Source: Planctomycetaceae bacterium (lineage in GTDB: Bacteria > Planctomycetota > Planctomycetia > Planctomycetales > Planctomycetaceae). From it: a DNA stretch of 53,491 bases. The stretch is taken from the NCBI GenBank assembly GCA_900299185.1, contig OMIV01000091.1:1-53491 (forward strand). Direction: 5' to 3'. Position numbers and translations under genes: made by a program. How positions within the stretch are numbered: position 1 is the first letter of the stretch; the number at the start of each line of letters is the position of its first letter. Shown here in pieces: positions 8,268 through 17,574 of this stretch. The notes beneath the pieces were generated by a model. It was not told the DNA's origin, did no database searches, and was given only the letters and a program-made list of their open reading frames with translations.

Positions 8268-9263
8268 ATGAGTCGTCCTGAGATCGAGATCTATCACGTC
8301 AAAGAAATTGACCATCGCAAGCTGCTGGGACAGTTCTTACACGAACAACGCAACGAGTCCTGGCATCAGGCTCGGCGATTGATCGAATCCCTGCGCGTGC
8401 AGCTCAACGGAAACTTGGCCGAGGACGATCAACGGCGTGTGAACCGAGGCGATGTCGTGCGCGTGTTGCCGCATGCTCAAGCTCGGCCCCCCAAAGCGTC
8501 CGATGTGCGGCTGCAATACTTGGATGAGTTTATCGCCGTCATCGAGAAGCCAGCGGGGATGACGAGCGTTCGCGAGCACGCGGACAACGCCGGTCAAAAG
8601 CACGACAAGCTGCCTACTGTCGATGAGATCTTGCCCAAGCTGATGCTCAACGGAGCCGACAAACATTTCGATCGTCGCGTCAAACTGCCGAAGGTGTACC
8701 CCGCGCATCGGCTGGACCGCGACACCAGCGGCCTGATGGTGTTTGGGCTCACTCAGATCGCTCAACAGCACCTCGTCGCTCAGTTCCGTCGCCACTCAAC
8801 GCGCCGCAAATACATCGCGTTGGTGCATGGCGAGTGTGCTCAACAAACGATCGAAACCTACTTCGCGGAAGATCGAGGCGACGGCCTGCGTGGTTCGGTG
8901 TTCGACCCCGAAAAGGGCGAACGAGCCGTCACGCATGTGCGACCTCTAACCCGCGTTCGCGAATACACATTGATTGAATGCCAACTTGAAACCGGCCGCA
9001 CTCACCAGATCCGCATTCATCTGTCGGAGGCCGGGCACATGCTCTGCGGCGAGAAGCTCTATCACCGCCGCCTGGGCCAACCGAGCCAACCCGATGAGAG
9101 TGGTGCGCCGCGATTGTTCCTCCACGCACGCAGTCTCGGCTTCGCGCATCCTGTGACGGGCGAGGAACTAGACTTCGACATGCCACTGCCGGACGACCTG
9201 CAAGAGTTTCTCGATCGACTGCAAGGCATCCGCAGACCCAAGCCGCGCGACCGAGATAAGTAG
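8268..9263 (+). CDS. RluA-family RNA pseudouridine synthase
   Basis: A 331-residue enzyme expected to isomerise uridine to pseudouridine in rRNA or tRNA in the cytoplasm. An S4-like RNA-binding region occupies about residues 15-75 (RRLIESLRVQLNG, NRGDVVRV). The catalytic domain carries HRLDRDTSG with the catalytic aspartate at residue 150, plus the family motifs VIEKPAGM and GRTHQIRIH. A short basic insertion (about 105-140) before the catalytic motif and a basic tail are seen. It could correspond to RluC or RluD, but the subtype cannot be assigned from motifs alone. The Shine-Dalgarno is weak. It appears to be a single-gene unit. Confidence 0.93.
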   Translation: MSRPEIEIYHVKEIDHRKLLGQFLHEQRNESWHQARRLIESLRVQLNGNLAEDDQRRVNRGDVVRVLPHAQARPPKASDVRLQYLDEFIAVIEKPAGMTSVREHADNAGQKHDKLPTVDEILPKLMLNGADKHFDRRVKLPKVYPAHRLDRDTSGLMVFGLTQIAQQHLVAQFRRHSTRRKYIALVHGECAQQTIETYFAEDRGDGLRGSVFDPEKGERAVTHVRPLTRVREYTLIECQLETGRTHQIRIHLSEAGHMLCGEKLYHRRLGQPSQPDESGAPRLFLHARSLGFAHPVTGEELDFDMPLPDDLQEFLDRLQGIRRPKPRDRDK

Positions 9264-9527
9264 CGTCACTGAAACGATGCGATCGAAACGACAATGGCCA
9301 CAAGCAGCACGACCAGGCACAACAAGAAGACGGATGACTTGCTCCGCGCTGCATGCCGGAGATTGAAGTAACAGCCTCGTCTTCGTTTCGTGCCTTGTCG
9401 CGTTTCTCGTGGCCAATCGTTTTAAGGAAGTCGCACAGAGGCGTGAGTTATGAATTCACTTCGTCCGAAACTCTGCGTCCTCAGCGTCTCTGCGTGAGAT
9501 CGCCTTCGGTGCTTCAACGCCGTCGGC

Positions 9528-10658
9528 TCACTTCTTCAACACTGGTCCGAGCACTTTTTGGAAAGCTTCGGCCTGACGCATGAAGCCCAGATCTGTCGGA
9601 TGCGAGCTATCGACGGTGCCTTCCCAGTCGTCGCCCAACAGGTCTTCGCCAGCGATGTAGTGCAGGTTGGCGTCGCTGGGCTTCAGCTTGTCGAAAGCCG
9701 CCTTCAGTGCTTCGCGACTCTTGAGATTGCGAGTTCGCTTCGACGTGATGAAGTGCGAGTCGGCATAGCTGCGATCTTCGACCAACACGATTGGTGTAGT
9801 CGGATGAACCTTCCTCAAGATGGCCACCAGCGGCTCCGTGCGTTGAGCGACCGCAGCAGCTTCCAGGTTGGGCAAGCAGTCGATGACATAGCACGAAGCG
9901 TCAATCTCAGAGATCAGTTGCGCGACCTCTGGTTCCATCTGCCCGTTGCCCGAGAAGCCCAAGTTAATCACGGGCGCATCAAGCCATCGTCCCAAGATGG
10001 CGGTATGCACCATGCCCGGTCGCGACGCGCATGCTCCGTGAGTAATCGACGTGCCCCAGAACACGATGGGCTTCAACCCCGACTTGCGTGCATCTGCCTG
10101 GGCCAACACCGCCGTCTTCGGCACGCCGATCTCGACTGAAGTCACTCCGTTGTAAAGCGGCAGATAGAGCAGGAACTCATGCTTGCCCGGAGCGACTCCA
10201 CTAAAGAGCTTGGCGTTGGACTCTTGAGCCGTCGGCTTGCCATTCACGACCCAGCGCCACTTGCCGTCGTCGCCTTTGACATACAGATCCAGTCCGCTGA
10301 CTCCGGTCGCGGGCATATGCGGCATTTCGAGCTTGGCTTTGGTCAGCTTCCAACGCGCCGAGAGTTCGGTGGAGTCAGTAATAAATCTGACAGCCATGCC
10401 GGCGGAGTCGCGTGAGAGTCCCCAAACCGGAGGCCGCACAATCTTTTCGGCTCGACCCGGCAATCGGTCATACGGAGCACTGGTGTCGGTGAAGCCCTGC
10501 CCTTCCAGACCGAGCAACTTGATGTCGTACCAAGCCATGTCGTTTTCGACCTTGGCCTTTTCGACCGACAACGTCTCGCCCGCCGTCGCGATTGGTCGCA
10601 GACACAACAGTCCCAGACACGCTCCAACGAACGCCGCAACAAACCGAACGCGCTGCAT
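9528..10658 (-). CDS. Secreted SGNH/GDSL-type hydrolase
   Basis: A 376-residue protein with AGGAG upstream of its ATG and an N-terminal signal peptide (about residues 1-26, ending ATAGE). A beta-rich N-terminal domain (about 30-190) is followed by an SGNH hydrolase domain with the block I serine in GTSITHG (S204), a block III-like GNGQ, and a C-terminal DSSHPTDLG in which D350 and H353 would complete the triad. Such enzymes deacylate or hydrolyse esters, often on polysaccharides, outside the cytoplasm; the substrate is unknown. It is convergent with the RluA-type gene across a 264-nt gap that includes a CTCTGCGT-rich repeat-like patch near 9469-9500. Confidence 0.9.
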   Translation of the reverse strand: MQRVRFVAAFVGACLGLLCLRPIATAGETLSVEKAKVENDMAWYDIKLLGLEGQGFTDTSAPYDRLPGRAEKIVRPPVWGLSRDSAGMAVRFITDSTELSARWKLTKAKLEMPHMPATGVSGLDLYVKGDDGKWRWVVNGKPTAQESNAKLFSGVAPGKHEFLLYLPLYNGVTSVEIGVPKTAVLAQADARKSGLKPIVFWGTSITHGACASRPGMVHTAILGRWLDAPVINLGFSGNGQMEPEVAQLISEIDASCYVIDCLPNLEAAAVAQRTEPLVAILRKVHPTTPIVLVEDRSYADSHFITSKRTRNLKSREALKAAFDKLKPSDANLHYIAGEDLLGDDWEGTVDSSHPTDLGFMRQAEAFQKVLGPVLKK

Positions 10659-10832
10659 GTGATGCTCCTAAGCTGAACCCTGTTCTTGGTGAGAAACCAG
10701 CTTTGGATTAGAAGGCTTCGCATCACAAAGAGAAACGCAGGCGCGACGACGATGTTCTCAACGAACGCAAAGCGCCAGCGAGTGCGACCAGTTGCGACTC
10801 AGCCAGAGATTCGCGCATCGAGGAAGGATCCC

Positions 10833-11540
10833 ATGTTCGTTGAACCGGCACCGACTCAATACGACCTGAAGTTCTCGGTCTTTCGCATTCCCGTCAGCGT
10901 CCATCCCGGCTTTTGGTTGATGGGTCTGCTGATGGCCGCCGGATACAACCGCATGGACTTCTTGGTGGTCTCGATCGCCTGCGTGTTCGTGTCGATTTTG
11001 GTGCACGAACTGGGGCACGCCCTCGTCATGAGAAGCTATGGCTGGGCGGTCCGCATCTCGCTCAATGCGATGGGCGGACTGGCAATTCCGGCGGGGTACT
11101 ACAGCGTGTCGCCGGGACGACAAATCTGGATCTCGTTCGCCGGTCCGTTGGCCGGGTTCGCGTTCTTCGGCTTGGTTATCGCCGCCGAGATTGGATTATT
11201 GGCAGTGGCTCAATCGTCACCGGACTATCGCTTACTGCCCTCCGGCAAGAGCGCTCTAGCTTTCGCTCTCAACCAGTTGGAGTTCATCAATCTGTATTGG
11301 GGCTTGGTCAACTTGTTGCCGGTCATGCCGTTGGATGGCGGTCGCATTTGTGCGGAGTACCTTCGCGCTCCCACGTCCTACAAAGGCAAACGCATCACGC
11401 ATCAGATCGGCATGATTGTGGGTGCGATCGTCGCGTTGATGTTCTTCCAAATCGGCTCTGTCTTTGCCGCCGTGCTGTTCGGCAGCTTGGCCTTTTGGAA
11501 CTATCAACAGCTCCAGCAATCCAACCAACGGTTCTATTAA
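10833..11540 (+). CDS. M50-family (site-2-protease-like) membrane metalloprotease
   Basis: A 235-residue protein from the ATG at 10833, chosen because GAGGAAGG lies just upstream; the frame extends 49 codons further upstream, overlapping the neighbouring promoter region. The zinc-binding HELGH is at residues 58-62 inside a hydrophobic segment and the third ligand is in LLPVMPLDGGR (D168), the two hallmarks of rhomboid-independent intramembrane metalloproteases of the S2P/SpoIVFB type. About five to six membrane segments are seen, with no PDZ or CBS domain, so this is the minimal form. It is divergent from the SGNH hydrolase gene. Substrates cannot be inferred. Confidence 0.92.
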   Translation: MFVEPAPTQYDLKFSVFRIPVSVHPGFWLMGLLMAAGYNRMDFLVVSIACVFVSILVHELGHALVMRSYGWAVRISLNAMGGLAIPAGYYSVSPGRQIWISFAGPLAGFAFFGLVIAAEIGLLAVAQSSPDYRLLPSGKSALAFALNQLEFINLYWGLVNLLPVMPLDGGRICAEYLRAPTSYKGKRITHQIGMIVGAIVALMFFQIGSVFAAVLFGSLAFWNYQQLQQSNQRFY

Positions 11541-11716
11541 GAACTGATCCCGACGATGCCTCAATCAGGCTTTTATTGGACTTTTCGAAGCTGCAAAGCG
11601 CGCACGTCCAAACGAGCTCACAACGGATTGACGTTGAGGTTGGAAACATCTCTCACAGCATTACCGCATCAGGTCCGCGAATTGTTCGCAACAGAGTGTC
11701 ATCAAACATAACCCCG

Positions 11717-13381
11717 TCACTTCGTCATCTGCGGCACACTCAAGCGTTGGGACGTCTTCACTGATTTTAGTTCGAACCGACCTTTGCCGTGCGGGCGGAT
11801 GACTTCAATGTCGACTCGCTCGGCTGTGCCAACTCCTACATGCGCGATCGCCGAGTGATTCGAGACGTAGCCGTAACCCGTCGAGATTTCCGCGTGCCGC
11901 AACAGAGCCTTCGCATCGCCGAGCTGCCCTTCGGAGTACACCCGGAACACAGTGCCGACTCCCATGCGATTGTCACCGCCCGAACCCGTGGCTCGAAACT
12001 GCAACCAACGCCCGCTCGGCGTTTCGTTCTTAAGCAACAGCGATGAAGCTTCGACCCACCAGTTGCCCAAGAACATGTCGAGCCGACCGTCCTCATCAAA
12101 GTCCGCTGTCGGTCCCGGAGCGAAGTACATCACCTTGCCTTCCTTGGCGACCTTGTCCCAAAACGGACCGGTGCGAGTCTCGGCTTTGTCGCTCGCATTG
12201 GGAAAGTCGTTGACGGCCGATGCGAACTCACGGAACTGAGGCACGCCGCTTGTCATTCCGAGATTGCGATAGATGACCGGATGCGGTTGCTGCTTCTCAT
12301 CGAACTTCACGATGGCCGTGTAGATGTCGGGCCAACCATCGTTGTCGAAGTCTTGAATCTCGACATGCGGAGCCTTCATCGGCAGAGGCTGCAAACCACA
12401 AGCATCGGTCACATCCTCAAACACCGGCTGCCCGTCTTTCAAACCTCGATTGAGATACAGCCGCAACGACACCGGCTGCAGCCACGGTCGCTTGTAGTGC
12501 TGACCGATCACCACATCGAGCCGACCGTCGCGATCCACATCACCGAAGCAAACGCCCGCGCTGCTGTCATCACTGGCTGTCGGCTTGGCTTTGATCGACC
12601 AATCAAACACGTCTCGACAAGCCACCGCTTCGACGAACTTGCCGTGCCCATCATTCACGAACACTCGGTTGCCGCCATAACGAGCCGACAACATGAAGTC
12701 GGGCCAACCGTCTCCCGTGAGGTCACCGGCAGCGACTCCCAAACCGGGCACGTCGGCAGGCAGACCAACCTCGCGCGACACATCCACGAACTTCAGCCCA
12801 CCTTGATTGCGAAACAGCCGCGAACTCTTGGTCTTGGCATAGACCCCAAACGGATCTTCGCCCACCAGCAGATCAAGCTGACCATCTCCATCAAAGTCGA
12901 GCACCGTCGCGCTGCGTGCTCCAAAGTCCGCACACGGCGCATTGCCTGCTGAGACATCCTCAAACTTGCCGCCACCCTCGTTGCGAAACAGCTTGCTGGC
13001 CGAGACCGTCGGATCTTTCGCCGTCGGCATGCTGGCGACATACAGATCAAGATCGCCGTCGTTATCGAAGTCGGCGAACAAACCCGAGTTGCAGCGGCCT
13101 CGCACTTGAAGCAACGGCTGTTCGTCGAGCGTGAACTTGCCGCCTTTGAACTTGGCCAGCAAGTTGGCTTTGCCATCCGTTCGCGCGAACGTGCCGACAT
13201 ACAGATCCAGTTGCCCGTCACCATCAACATCGCCCCAACCAGCGGCATGAGCTTGCACGCCAGCCACGAGCGGACTTAACCCCGTCTCCCCTGCCACGTC
13301 TCGAAAGACAAACGGCGATTGAGCCAGCGCCGTTGAAGCCATCAGTCCCAACGCCAACGCTCCCGCTACGAACGATTTCAT
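11717..13381 (-). CDS. Secreted FG-GAP/VCBS repeat protein with UnbV/ASPIC domain
   Basis: A 554-residue protein starting at the ATG at 13381 (AAGGTGG upstream) with a clear signal peptide (about 1-20, ending STALAQ). At least six FG-GAP/VCBS-like repeats carry Ca-binding DxDxDG loops (for example DVDGDGQLD, DFDNDGDLD, DVDRDGRLD), predicting a beta-propeller about residues 25-440. The C-terminal about 90 residues match the ASPIC/UnbV domain (WLQFRATG, NRMGVGTVFRV, GYGYVSNHSAIAHVGVG). Such CRTAC1-like proteins are abundant in planctomycetes; the propeller is presumed to bind carbohydrate or protein ligands outside the cell. No enzymatic motif is visible. Confidence 0.93.
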   Translation of the reverse strand: MKSFVAGALALGLMASTALAQSPFVFRDVAGETGLSPLVAGVQAHAAGWGDVDGDGQLDLYVGTFARTDGKANLLAKFKGGKFTLDEQPLLQVRGRCNSGLFADFDNDGDLDLYVASMPTAKDPTVSASKLFRNEGGGKFEDVSAGNAPCADFGARSATVLDFDGDGQLDLLVGEDPFGVYAKTKSSRLFRNQGGLKFVDVSREVGLPADVPGLGVAAGDLTGDGWPDFMLSARYGGNRVFVNDGHGKFVEAVACRDVFDWSIKAKPTASDDSSAGVCFGDVDRDGRLDVVIGQHYKRPWLQPVSLRLYLNRGLKDGQPVFEDVTDACGLQPLPMKAPHVEIQDFDNDGWPDIYTAIVKFDEKQQPHPVIYRNLGMTSGVPQFREFASAVNDFPNASDKAETRTGPFWDKVAKEGKVMYFAPGPTADFDEDGRLDMFLGNWWVEASSLLLKNETPSGRWLQFRATGSGGDNRMGVGTVFRVYSEGQLGDAKALLRHAEISTGYGYVSNHSAIAHVGVGTAERVDIEVIRPHGKGRFELKSVKTSQRLSVPQMTK

Positions 13382-13779
13382 AAGCCCACCTTGGTTGCTC
13401 GAAGTTGTGATGATGGAGCGACGGGACGATTCCAGCCTCAATGGAGTCAGCCCTGCGCCGTGCTCGGCAGATCATGGATGGGCCGTCGTCCGTCGAGAAG
13501 CGGAGCGATGAAACGTCGTCGCAATACCTTCCTAAATTGGGTGGCACGCCCTGAGTACTCGAAGGGCGTGTGATGCCATCGCCTGACCACGCCCTTCCCG
13601 TTGGTCAGAGCGTGCCACCCCAAACACTTCGGGGCGTAATCACAGCCCCGTGCCCATGAAACGTCGCGTCGATCGTGCAACGAAATGAACGTCGATGGCA
13701 ATTTGATCGACATGCCAGGAAAGTGTCGGGGCAGCGACTTCGGTCGGCTTTCCAACGTTCAAGATTCAAGGCCATCGCC
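13382..13779. other. Divergent intergenic region with a long palindrome
   Basis: This 398-nt space separates the UnbV protein gene (minus) from the kinase gene (plus). Its main content is the family 2 palindrome at 13539-13621. The kinase frame stays open upstream to 13675, but that extension lacks the conserved start. Both promoters should lie here; none can be assigned with confidence. Confidence 0.5.
13539..13621 (+). repeat. Family 2 long palindromic repeat, copy 1
   Basis: An element of about 83 nt beginning GGGTGGCACGCCCTGAG and ending with the near-complement GAGCGTGCCACCCC, with a second inner stem GAAGGGCGTG / CACGCCCTTC. It can fold as one long, twice-interrupted hairpin. Nearly identical to 15450-15529; diverged copies at 42836-42918 and 44599-44677. 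Confidence 0.88.
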
Positions 13780-14694
13780 GTGCTCGAAATCCTTAAGAAG
13801 CTCTTCGGTTCCAAACCCAAAGTCTTCAAGACCGACATCCCGCGCCGCTTCGAACTCTTAGGTCGAGTCGGCCAAGGCAGCATGTCCAAAGTTTGGAGAG
13901 CGCGCGATAGCCATTCGGCCAAGACCGTGGCCGTGAAGGTGCTGGATAAGATCAAGACTCAGCGCTTCGAAGCACGCTTCCCTGGACTCAAGAAGCCCAG
14001 CGAAGGCGAGGTCGCCATGAAGCTCAAACACCCGCATATCGTCGAGACCTACGAATACGGAACGACCACCGAAGACGAGCAATTCCTGGTCATGGAGTTT
14101 GTGGAAGGCGTCAGTTTGACGATGGTCATCGATGCTCAAAGCGAGTCACTCACCAAGAACCGCTTGAACTACATGATCCAGCTGGGTGAGGCACTCGAAT
14201 ACTTCCACCGCGAGGGTTGGATTCATCGCGACCTGTGCCCGCGCAACATCATGGTCGATACCAAAGAGCAAATTCGGTTGATCGACTTTGGCCTTGTCGT
14301 TCCCAATTCACCCGACTTCCGCAAGCCCGGCAATCGCACGGGAACGGCCAACTACATGGCTCCCGAATTGATTAAGCGACACGCGACCGACCAGCGGATC
14401 GACATCTTTTCGTACTCGGTCACGTGCTTCGAAATGTGGACCAAACATCTGCCGTGGGAGTCCGCTCAAACGATCGACGCGGTCATCCATCACATCAACA
14501 AGCCGCCGACGGATATTCGCACGCTGGCACCCGGCATTGATGAAGAGGTTGCGGCCACGATCATGAAGGGACTCGAACGAGAACCCGCAGACCGCTGGCA
14601 AACCATCGCCGAGATGCTGGTCCCGCTCAGGCACGCTCAGCAGCGCTTGCAACCGCGCAAGAAGAAGCCGCGTCCAACGACGGATGGCGAGTGA
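13780..14694 (+). CDS. Cytosolic serine/threonine protein kinase
   Basis: A 304-residue Hanks-type kinase, read from GTG at 13780 because the residues from there (LEILKKLFGSKPK) look like the family start; an upstream ATG at 13675 adds 35 doubtful residues. Motifs: glycine loop GRVGQGSMSKV (about 28-38), catalytic lysine in AVKVL (K53), HRDLCPRN with D151 and N156, DFG with D169, and APE in MAPEL. All catalytic residues are present, so it should be active. There is no transmembrane segment or extracellular sensor, unlike PknB-type receptors, and the tail is short and basic. Possible downstream readers such as the FHA protein at 48863 exist in the window but are not linked. Confidence 0.94.
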   Translation: MLEILKKLFGSKPKVFKTDIPRRFELLGRVGQGSMSKVWRARDSHSAKTVAVKVLDKIKTQRFEARFPGLKKPSEGEVAMKLKHPHIVETYEYGTTTEDEQFLVMEFVEGVSLTMVIDAQSESLTKNRLNYMIQLGEALEYFHREGWIHRDLCPRNIMVDTKEQIRLIDFGLVVPNSPDFRKPGNRTGTANYMAPELIKRHATDQRIDIFSYSVTCFEMWTKHLPWESAQTIDAVIHHINKPPTDIRTLAPGIDEEVAATIMKGLEREPADRWQTIAEMLVPLRHAQQRLQPRKKKPRPTTDGE

Positions 14695-14719
14695 TGAGCG
14701 AGGGGTACGCACCAGGTCA

Positions 14720-14770
14720 GCGAGTTGTTGCAGCGACTCGCCTACGTAGCTCAGTCGCTCCGCGACTGAG
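14720..14770 (+). repeat. Family 1 palindromic repeat, copy C
   Basis: Same orientation as copy A: degenerate first hairpin (CGAGTTGTTGCAGCGACTCG), CTACGTAG core, intact second hairpin (CAGTCGCTCCGCGACTG). It fills the gap between the convergent kinase and methyltransferase genes and could act as a bidirectional terminator. Confidence 0.82.
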
Positions 14771-14779
14771 ACTCGCTCA

Positions 14780-15375
14780 TTACCGTCGCACCAAATAGCT
14801 GCTGTAACCAAGCGGACCTTGGACGTGACCGGCGTCTTCGAAGTGGAATGGCCGAATGGCGATCACGTCGAACAGCGTGCCCAGTTCGGAACGGATCTCG
14901 TGCTCGTGCATCTTCGGCGGACCATGCTCGGCTGGATCTTGCGCGTTGCCCGTTAGTGCGAGGAACTTCGAACCCGTCTTCGTCGCGCGAGCCAGCGTCT
15001 GCAAGTACCCATCAAGGTCCGCGCGTCGCACGCAGTGGTAACAACCTCGATCGAAGACGTAGTCGAACGGCGGTACTCCGAGATCCAAGTTGCAGACGTC
15101 GCGACAATTCCAATTCACCGAGACGCCACGTTCCTGCGCCAGCTTCTCGGCAGCCTCGATTGCCAACGGTGCCAGATCGACGGCAGTGACATCGAAGCCT
15201 TGCTCGGCCAAGAAGACGGCATTGGTCCCCGCGCCACAGCCCAGCTCCAGCACTCGTCCCGGAGCCCACTGTGCTCGGCGATGACGCGCTGCAACTCCTG
15301 CGACGGAAGCCCGCTATTCCACGGAGTGTTCCGCACCTCGTAACGCTGGTTCCAATGGGCTTGTTGGTCAGTCAT
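14780..15375 (-). pseudogene. Class I SAM-dependent methyltransferase, frameshifted
   Basis: The N-terminal part, from the ATG at 15375, reads MTDQQAHWNQRYE and NTPWNSGLPS, the typical beginning of small TPMT/type-11-like methyltransferases, then loses its frame near 15262-15275. The rest continues in another frame as APGRVLELGCGAGTNAVF (SAM-binding motif I), AVDLAP (motif II) and YVFDRGCYHC, ending at 14780. The joined protein would be about 198 residues, a normal family length. Adding one G to the GGG at this point, or removing one CA from CACA, restores a continuous protein. It could be a true recent inactivation or a sequencing error. The substrate is unknown. Confidence 0.85.
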
Positions 15376-15449
15376 TTGCTCGCTGCTTTGTGGTGAGTAG
15401 TTTGAATTCCATGTCGAACGAACAATCGAGAAAGGGTTTCTCGAAAGGC

Positions 15450-15529
15450 GGGTGGCACGCCCTGAGTACTCGAAGGGCGTGGCTGGCTGGTATCCCCACG
15501 CCCTTTCCGTTGGTCAGGGCGTGCCACCC
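15450..15529 (+). repeat. Family 2 long palindromic repeat, copy 2
   Basis: An 80-nt palindrome beginning GGGTGGCACGCCCTGAG and ending TCAGGGCGTGCCACCC, with inner stem GAAGGGCGTG / CACGCCCTTT. It is the most symmetrical copy. It lies between the stop of the ABC exporter gene and the methyltransferase start, both on the minus strand, where it could terminate the exporter transcript. Confidence 0.88.
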
Positions 15530-15573
15530 AAACCAGCGTCTATTTCCAAGTCGGAGTTGTCCTCATGGATTCC

Positions 15574-17574
15574 TTAGCGTTTGCTAAGGCTCATGCCGCC
15601 GAGCGTCATGCTGATTTGTTGCTCGACCATGCTGCGATACTTGCCGCCGGCCTCCATCAGTTCGGCGTGAGTTCCCGTTTGGCTGACTCGTCCGTTTTCA
15701 ACGACCACGATCAAGTCCGCGTTGGCGATCGTGCTGAGTCGATGCGCAATCACAAAGCTCGTGCGACCGCGCATCAACTGCGACAAGCTCTGTTGAATGA
15801 GCCGCTCGCTGTCGGTGTCCAGATTGCTGGTCGCTTCGTCCAAGATCAGCAACTTCGGGTCCGCCAAGATGGCTCGCGCGATCGCCAGTCGCTGACGTTG
15901 GCCGCCGCTTAACCTCACGCCGCGTTCGCCGATCACGGTCTGCAATCCCGCCGGCATGCGGTCGATGAACTCAGTCGCGTTCGCAGCATCGGCTGCCAAG
16001 CGAATCTCTGACTCAGTCGCATCGCGTCGCGCGTAGCCGATGTTTTGAGCGATCGTGCCATCGAACAAGAAGACGTCCTGTTCGACGACTCCCAACAGAG
16101 ATCGAAAGGACTCAACGTCGTAGTCGCGCAGATCGCGACCATCCAATGTCACTCGTCCGGCAGTCGGGTCATAGAACCGCGCAACCAGATTGCTGAGCGT
16201 CGTCTTGCCCGCTCCACTGGGACCAACTAACGCCACGGTTTGACCGGCAGCCACTTTCAAAGTCACGTCGCTCAACGCAGGAGTGCTCGTGCCCGGATAC
16301 GTGAATGAGACGCCTTCAAACGCAATGTCTCCGGCCACCGCGAGACGATCAACATGCAACGAAGTTGGAGTCGGCAACATCTCACGCGGCTCGCTGAGCA
16401 AGTCGAGCACTCGATCGAGTCCGCTCAAGCTGTTCTGAAACGTCGTCGCGCTTTGAGCGAGAGCACTCAGCGGTTCCAGCAGCATCAAGAGATAGACCAG
16501 AAACATCATCAAGTCGCCGACGGTCATGTGTCCGTCGAGCACTCGCCAGCCGCCGTAGAACAACAAGCCCGCGCTGGCGATGGGGATCAACGCTTCCCAC
16601 ACCATCTCAACGACTCGCATCCACCACCAAGCGTAAAGCTCTTGGCGAGCCATCAAGTTGTTCTCGGTCGTGAACCGCGCGGCTTCGCGTTTTTGACGGC
16701 TGAAGGCTCGCACGATGCGCATGCCCGCGAAGGCTTCCGTCGCGGAAGCGTCGATCAATTCGCGTTGCTTGCGGATGACTCGAAACTGAGGCCGAATGCC
16801 GTTGATCCACGCGCGATGAGTGAAGAAGACCGTCGGCAACAAGACCAGCCCGCCGATGAGTAATCTCCAATCCACCCAAGCCAAGATGGCCAGACTGCCA
16901 ATCAATTGGATAACCGCTCTCCAAGGATTGAACAGCATCCCAAAGACGAGTTCGCCAACGCTGCCGCCGTCCTCTCGCAAGATCGACGCGACGCCGCCCG
17001 ATCGCAAAGTTTGCACTCGATGCAGCGGCAGCCTCACCGCGTGTTCGAAGACGCGACGACGCAGATCGAGCTGAATCTGTTTGGTGATCTTCGTCGCGTA
17101 CCAACGACCCCAAATGTGAATGCCGATCTTCAGCATCGACACCACAGTCACCGCGATGACGGTCCAGAACAGCAAAGACTTGGGTTGAGCTAACTGTGGG
17201 AAAACTTCCAGCAGCCGCTGCGGAAGTTGCTGGCCGCTCAATCCATAGTCGATCACGAACTTAGTGCCCGCTGGCGGCAGCAGGCCGATCAAAGTTGATG
17301 CCGTGACCGACACCAAAATCCAAATGACTTGCGATTGAAACGGACGCAGCAGACCCAAGAACTGCGTGACTAATTGCCGAGCCGACCGAACTCGATCTTT
17401 GGCACTGCGAGCTTCACCAGTCGAATGAATGCCGCCTTTCGGCAGTTCGCTGCGTTTTACTTTGAGCCGATAACGCTCGAAGCGCTGCCGACTGGCTCGC
17501 GGTTCAAGACCGTCAGACGACGGTGCGGGAGAATTCGAATCGCGATGACGATGGTCGTGAGAATGTGGATGCAT
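15574..17574 (-). CDS. ABC exporter, fused membrane and ATPase domains (MsbA-like)
   Basis: A 666-residue half-transporter. The ATG at 17574 gives a His-rich cytoplasmic start (HPHSHDHRHRD); an alternative start 108 nt upstream would run through an inverted repeat and is less likely. Six membrane helices lie between about residues 95 and 370. The nucleotide-binding domain has Walker A GPSGAGKTT (about 450), signature LSGGQRQR (about 555), Walker B LLILDEATSNLD and the H-loop IAHRLSTI, all intact. It should work as a homodimer exporting a lipid, peptide or drug; the arrangement is that of MsbA/LmrA-type exporters, but lipid A specificity cannot be claimed. Confidence 0.93.
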   Translation of the reverse strand: MHPHSHDHRHRDSNSPAPSSDGLEPRASRQRFERYRLKVKRSELPKGGIHSTGEARSAKDRVRSARQLVTQFLGLLRPFQSQVIWILVSVTASTLIGLLPPAGTKFVIDYGLSGQQLPQRLLEVFPQLAQPKSLLFWTVIAVTVVSMLKIGIHIWGRWYATKITKQIQLDLRRRVFEHAVRLPLHRVQTLRSGGVASILREDGGSVGELVFGMLFNPWRAVIQLIGSLAILAWVDWRLLIGGLVLLPTVFFTHRAWINGIRPQFRVIRKQRELIDASATEAFAGMRIVRAFSRQKREAARFTTENNLMARQELYAWWWMRVVEMVWEALIPIASAGLLFYGGWRVLDGHMTVGDLMMFLVYLLMLLEPLSALAQSATTFQNSLSGLDRVLDLLSEPREMLPTPTSLHVDRLAVAGDIAFEGVSFTYPGTSTPALSDVTLKVAAGQTVALVGPSGAGKTTLSNLVARFYDPTAGRVTLDGRDLRDYDVESFRSLLGVVEQDVFLFDGTIAQNIGYARRDATESEIRLAADAANATEFIDRMPAGLQTVIGERGVRLSGGQRQRLAIARAILADPKLLILDEATSNLDTDSERLIQQSLSQLMRGRTSFVIAHRLSTIANADLIVVVENGRVSQTGTHAELMEAGGKYRSMVEQQISMTLGGMSLSKR

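Noticed and set aside
9469-9500. CTCTGCGTCC/TCTCTGCGTGAG patch as a regulatory site
   Set aside because: Looks like a widely dispersed low-information repeat; with one copy here no function can be argued.
13675-13779. N-terminal extension of the Ser/Thr kinase from an upstream ATG
   Set aside because: The extension overlaps the divergent promoter region and lacks kinase-family features; GTG at 13780 fits the family start.
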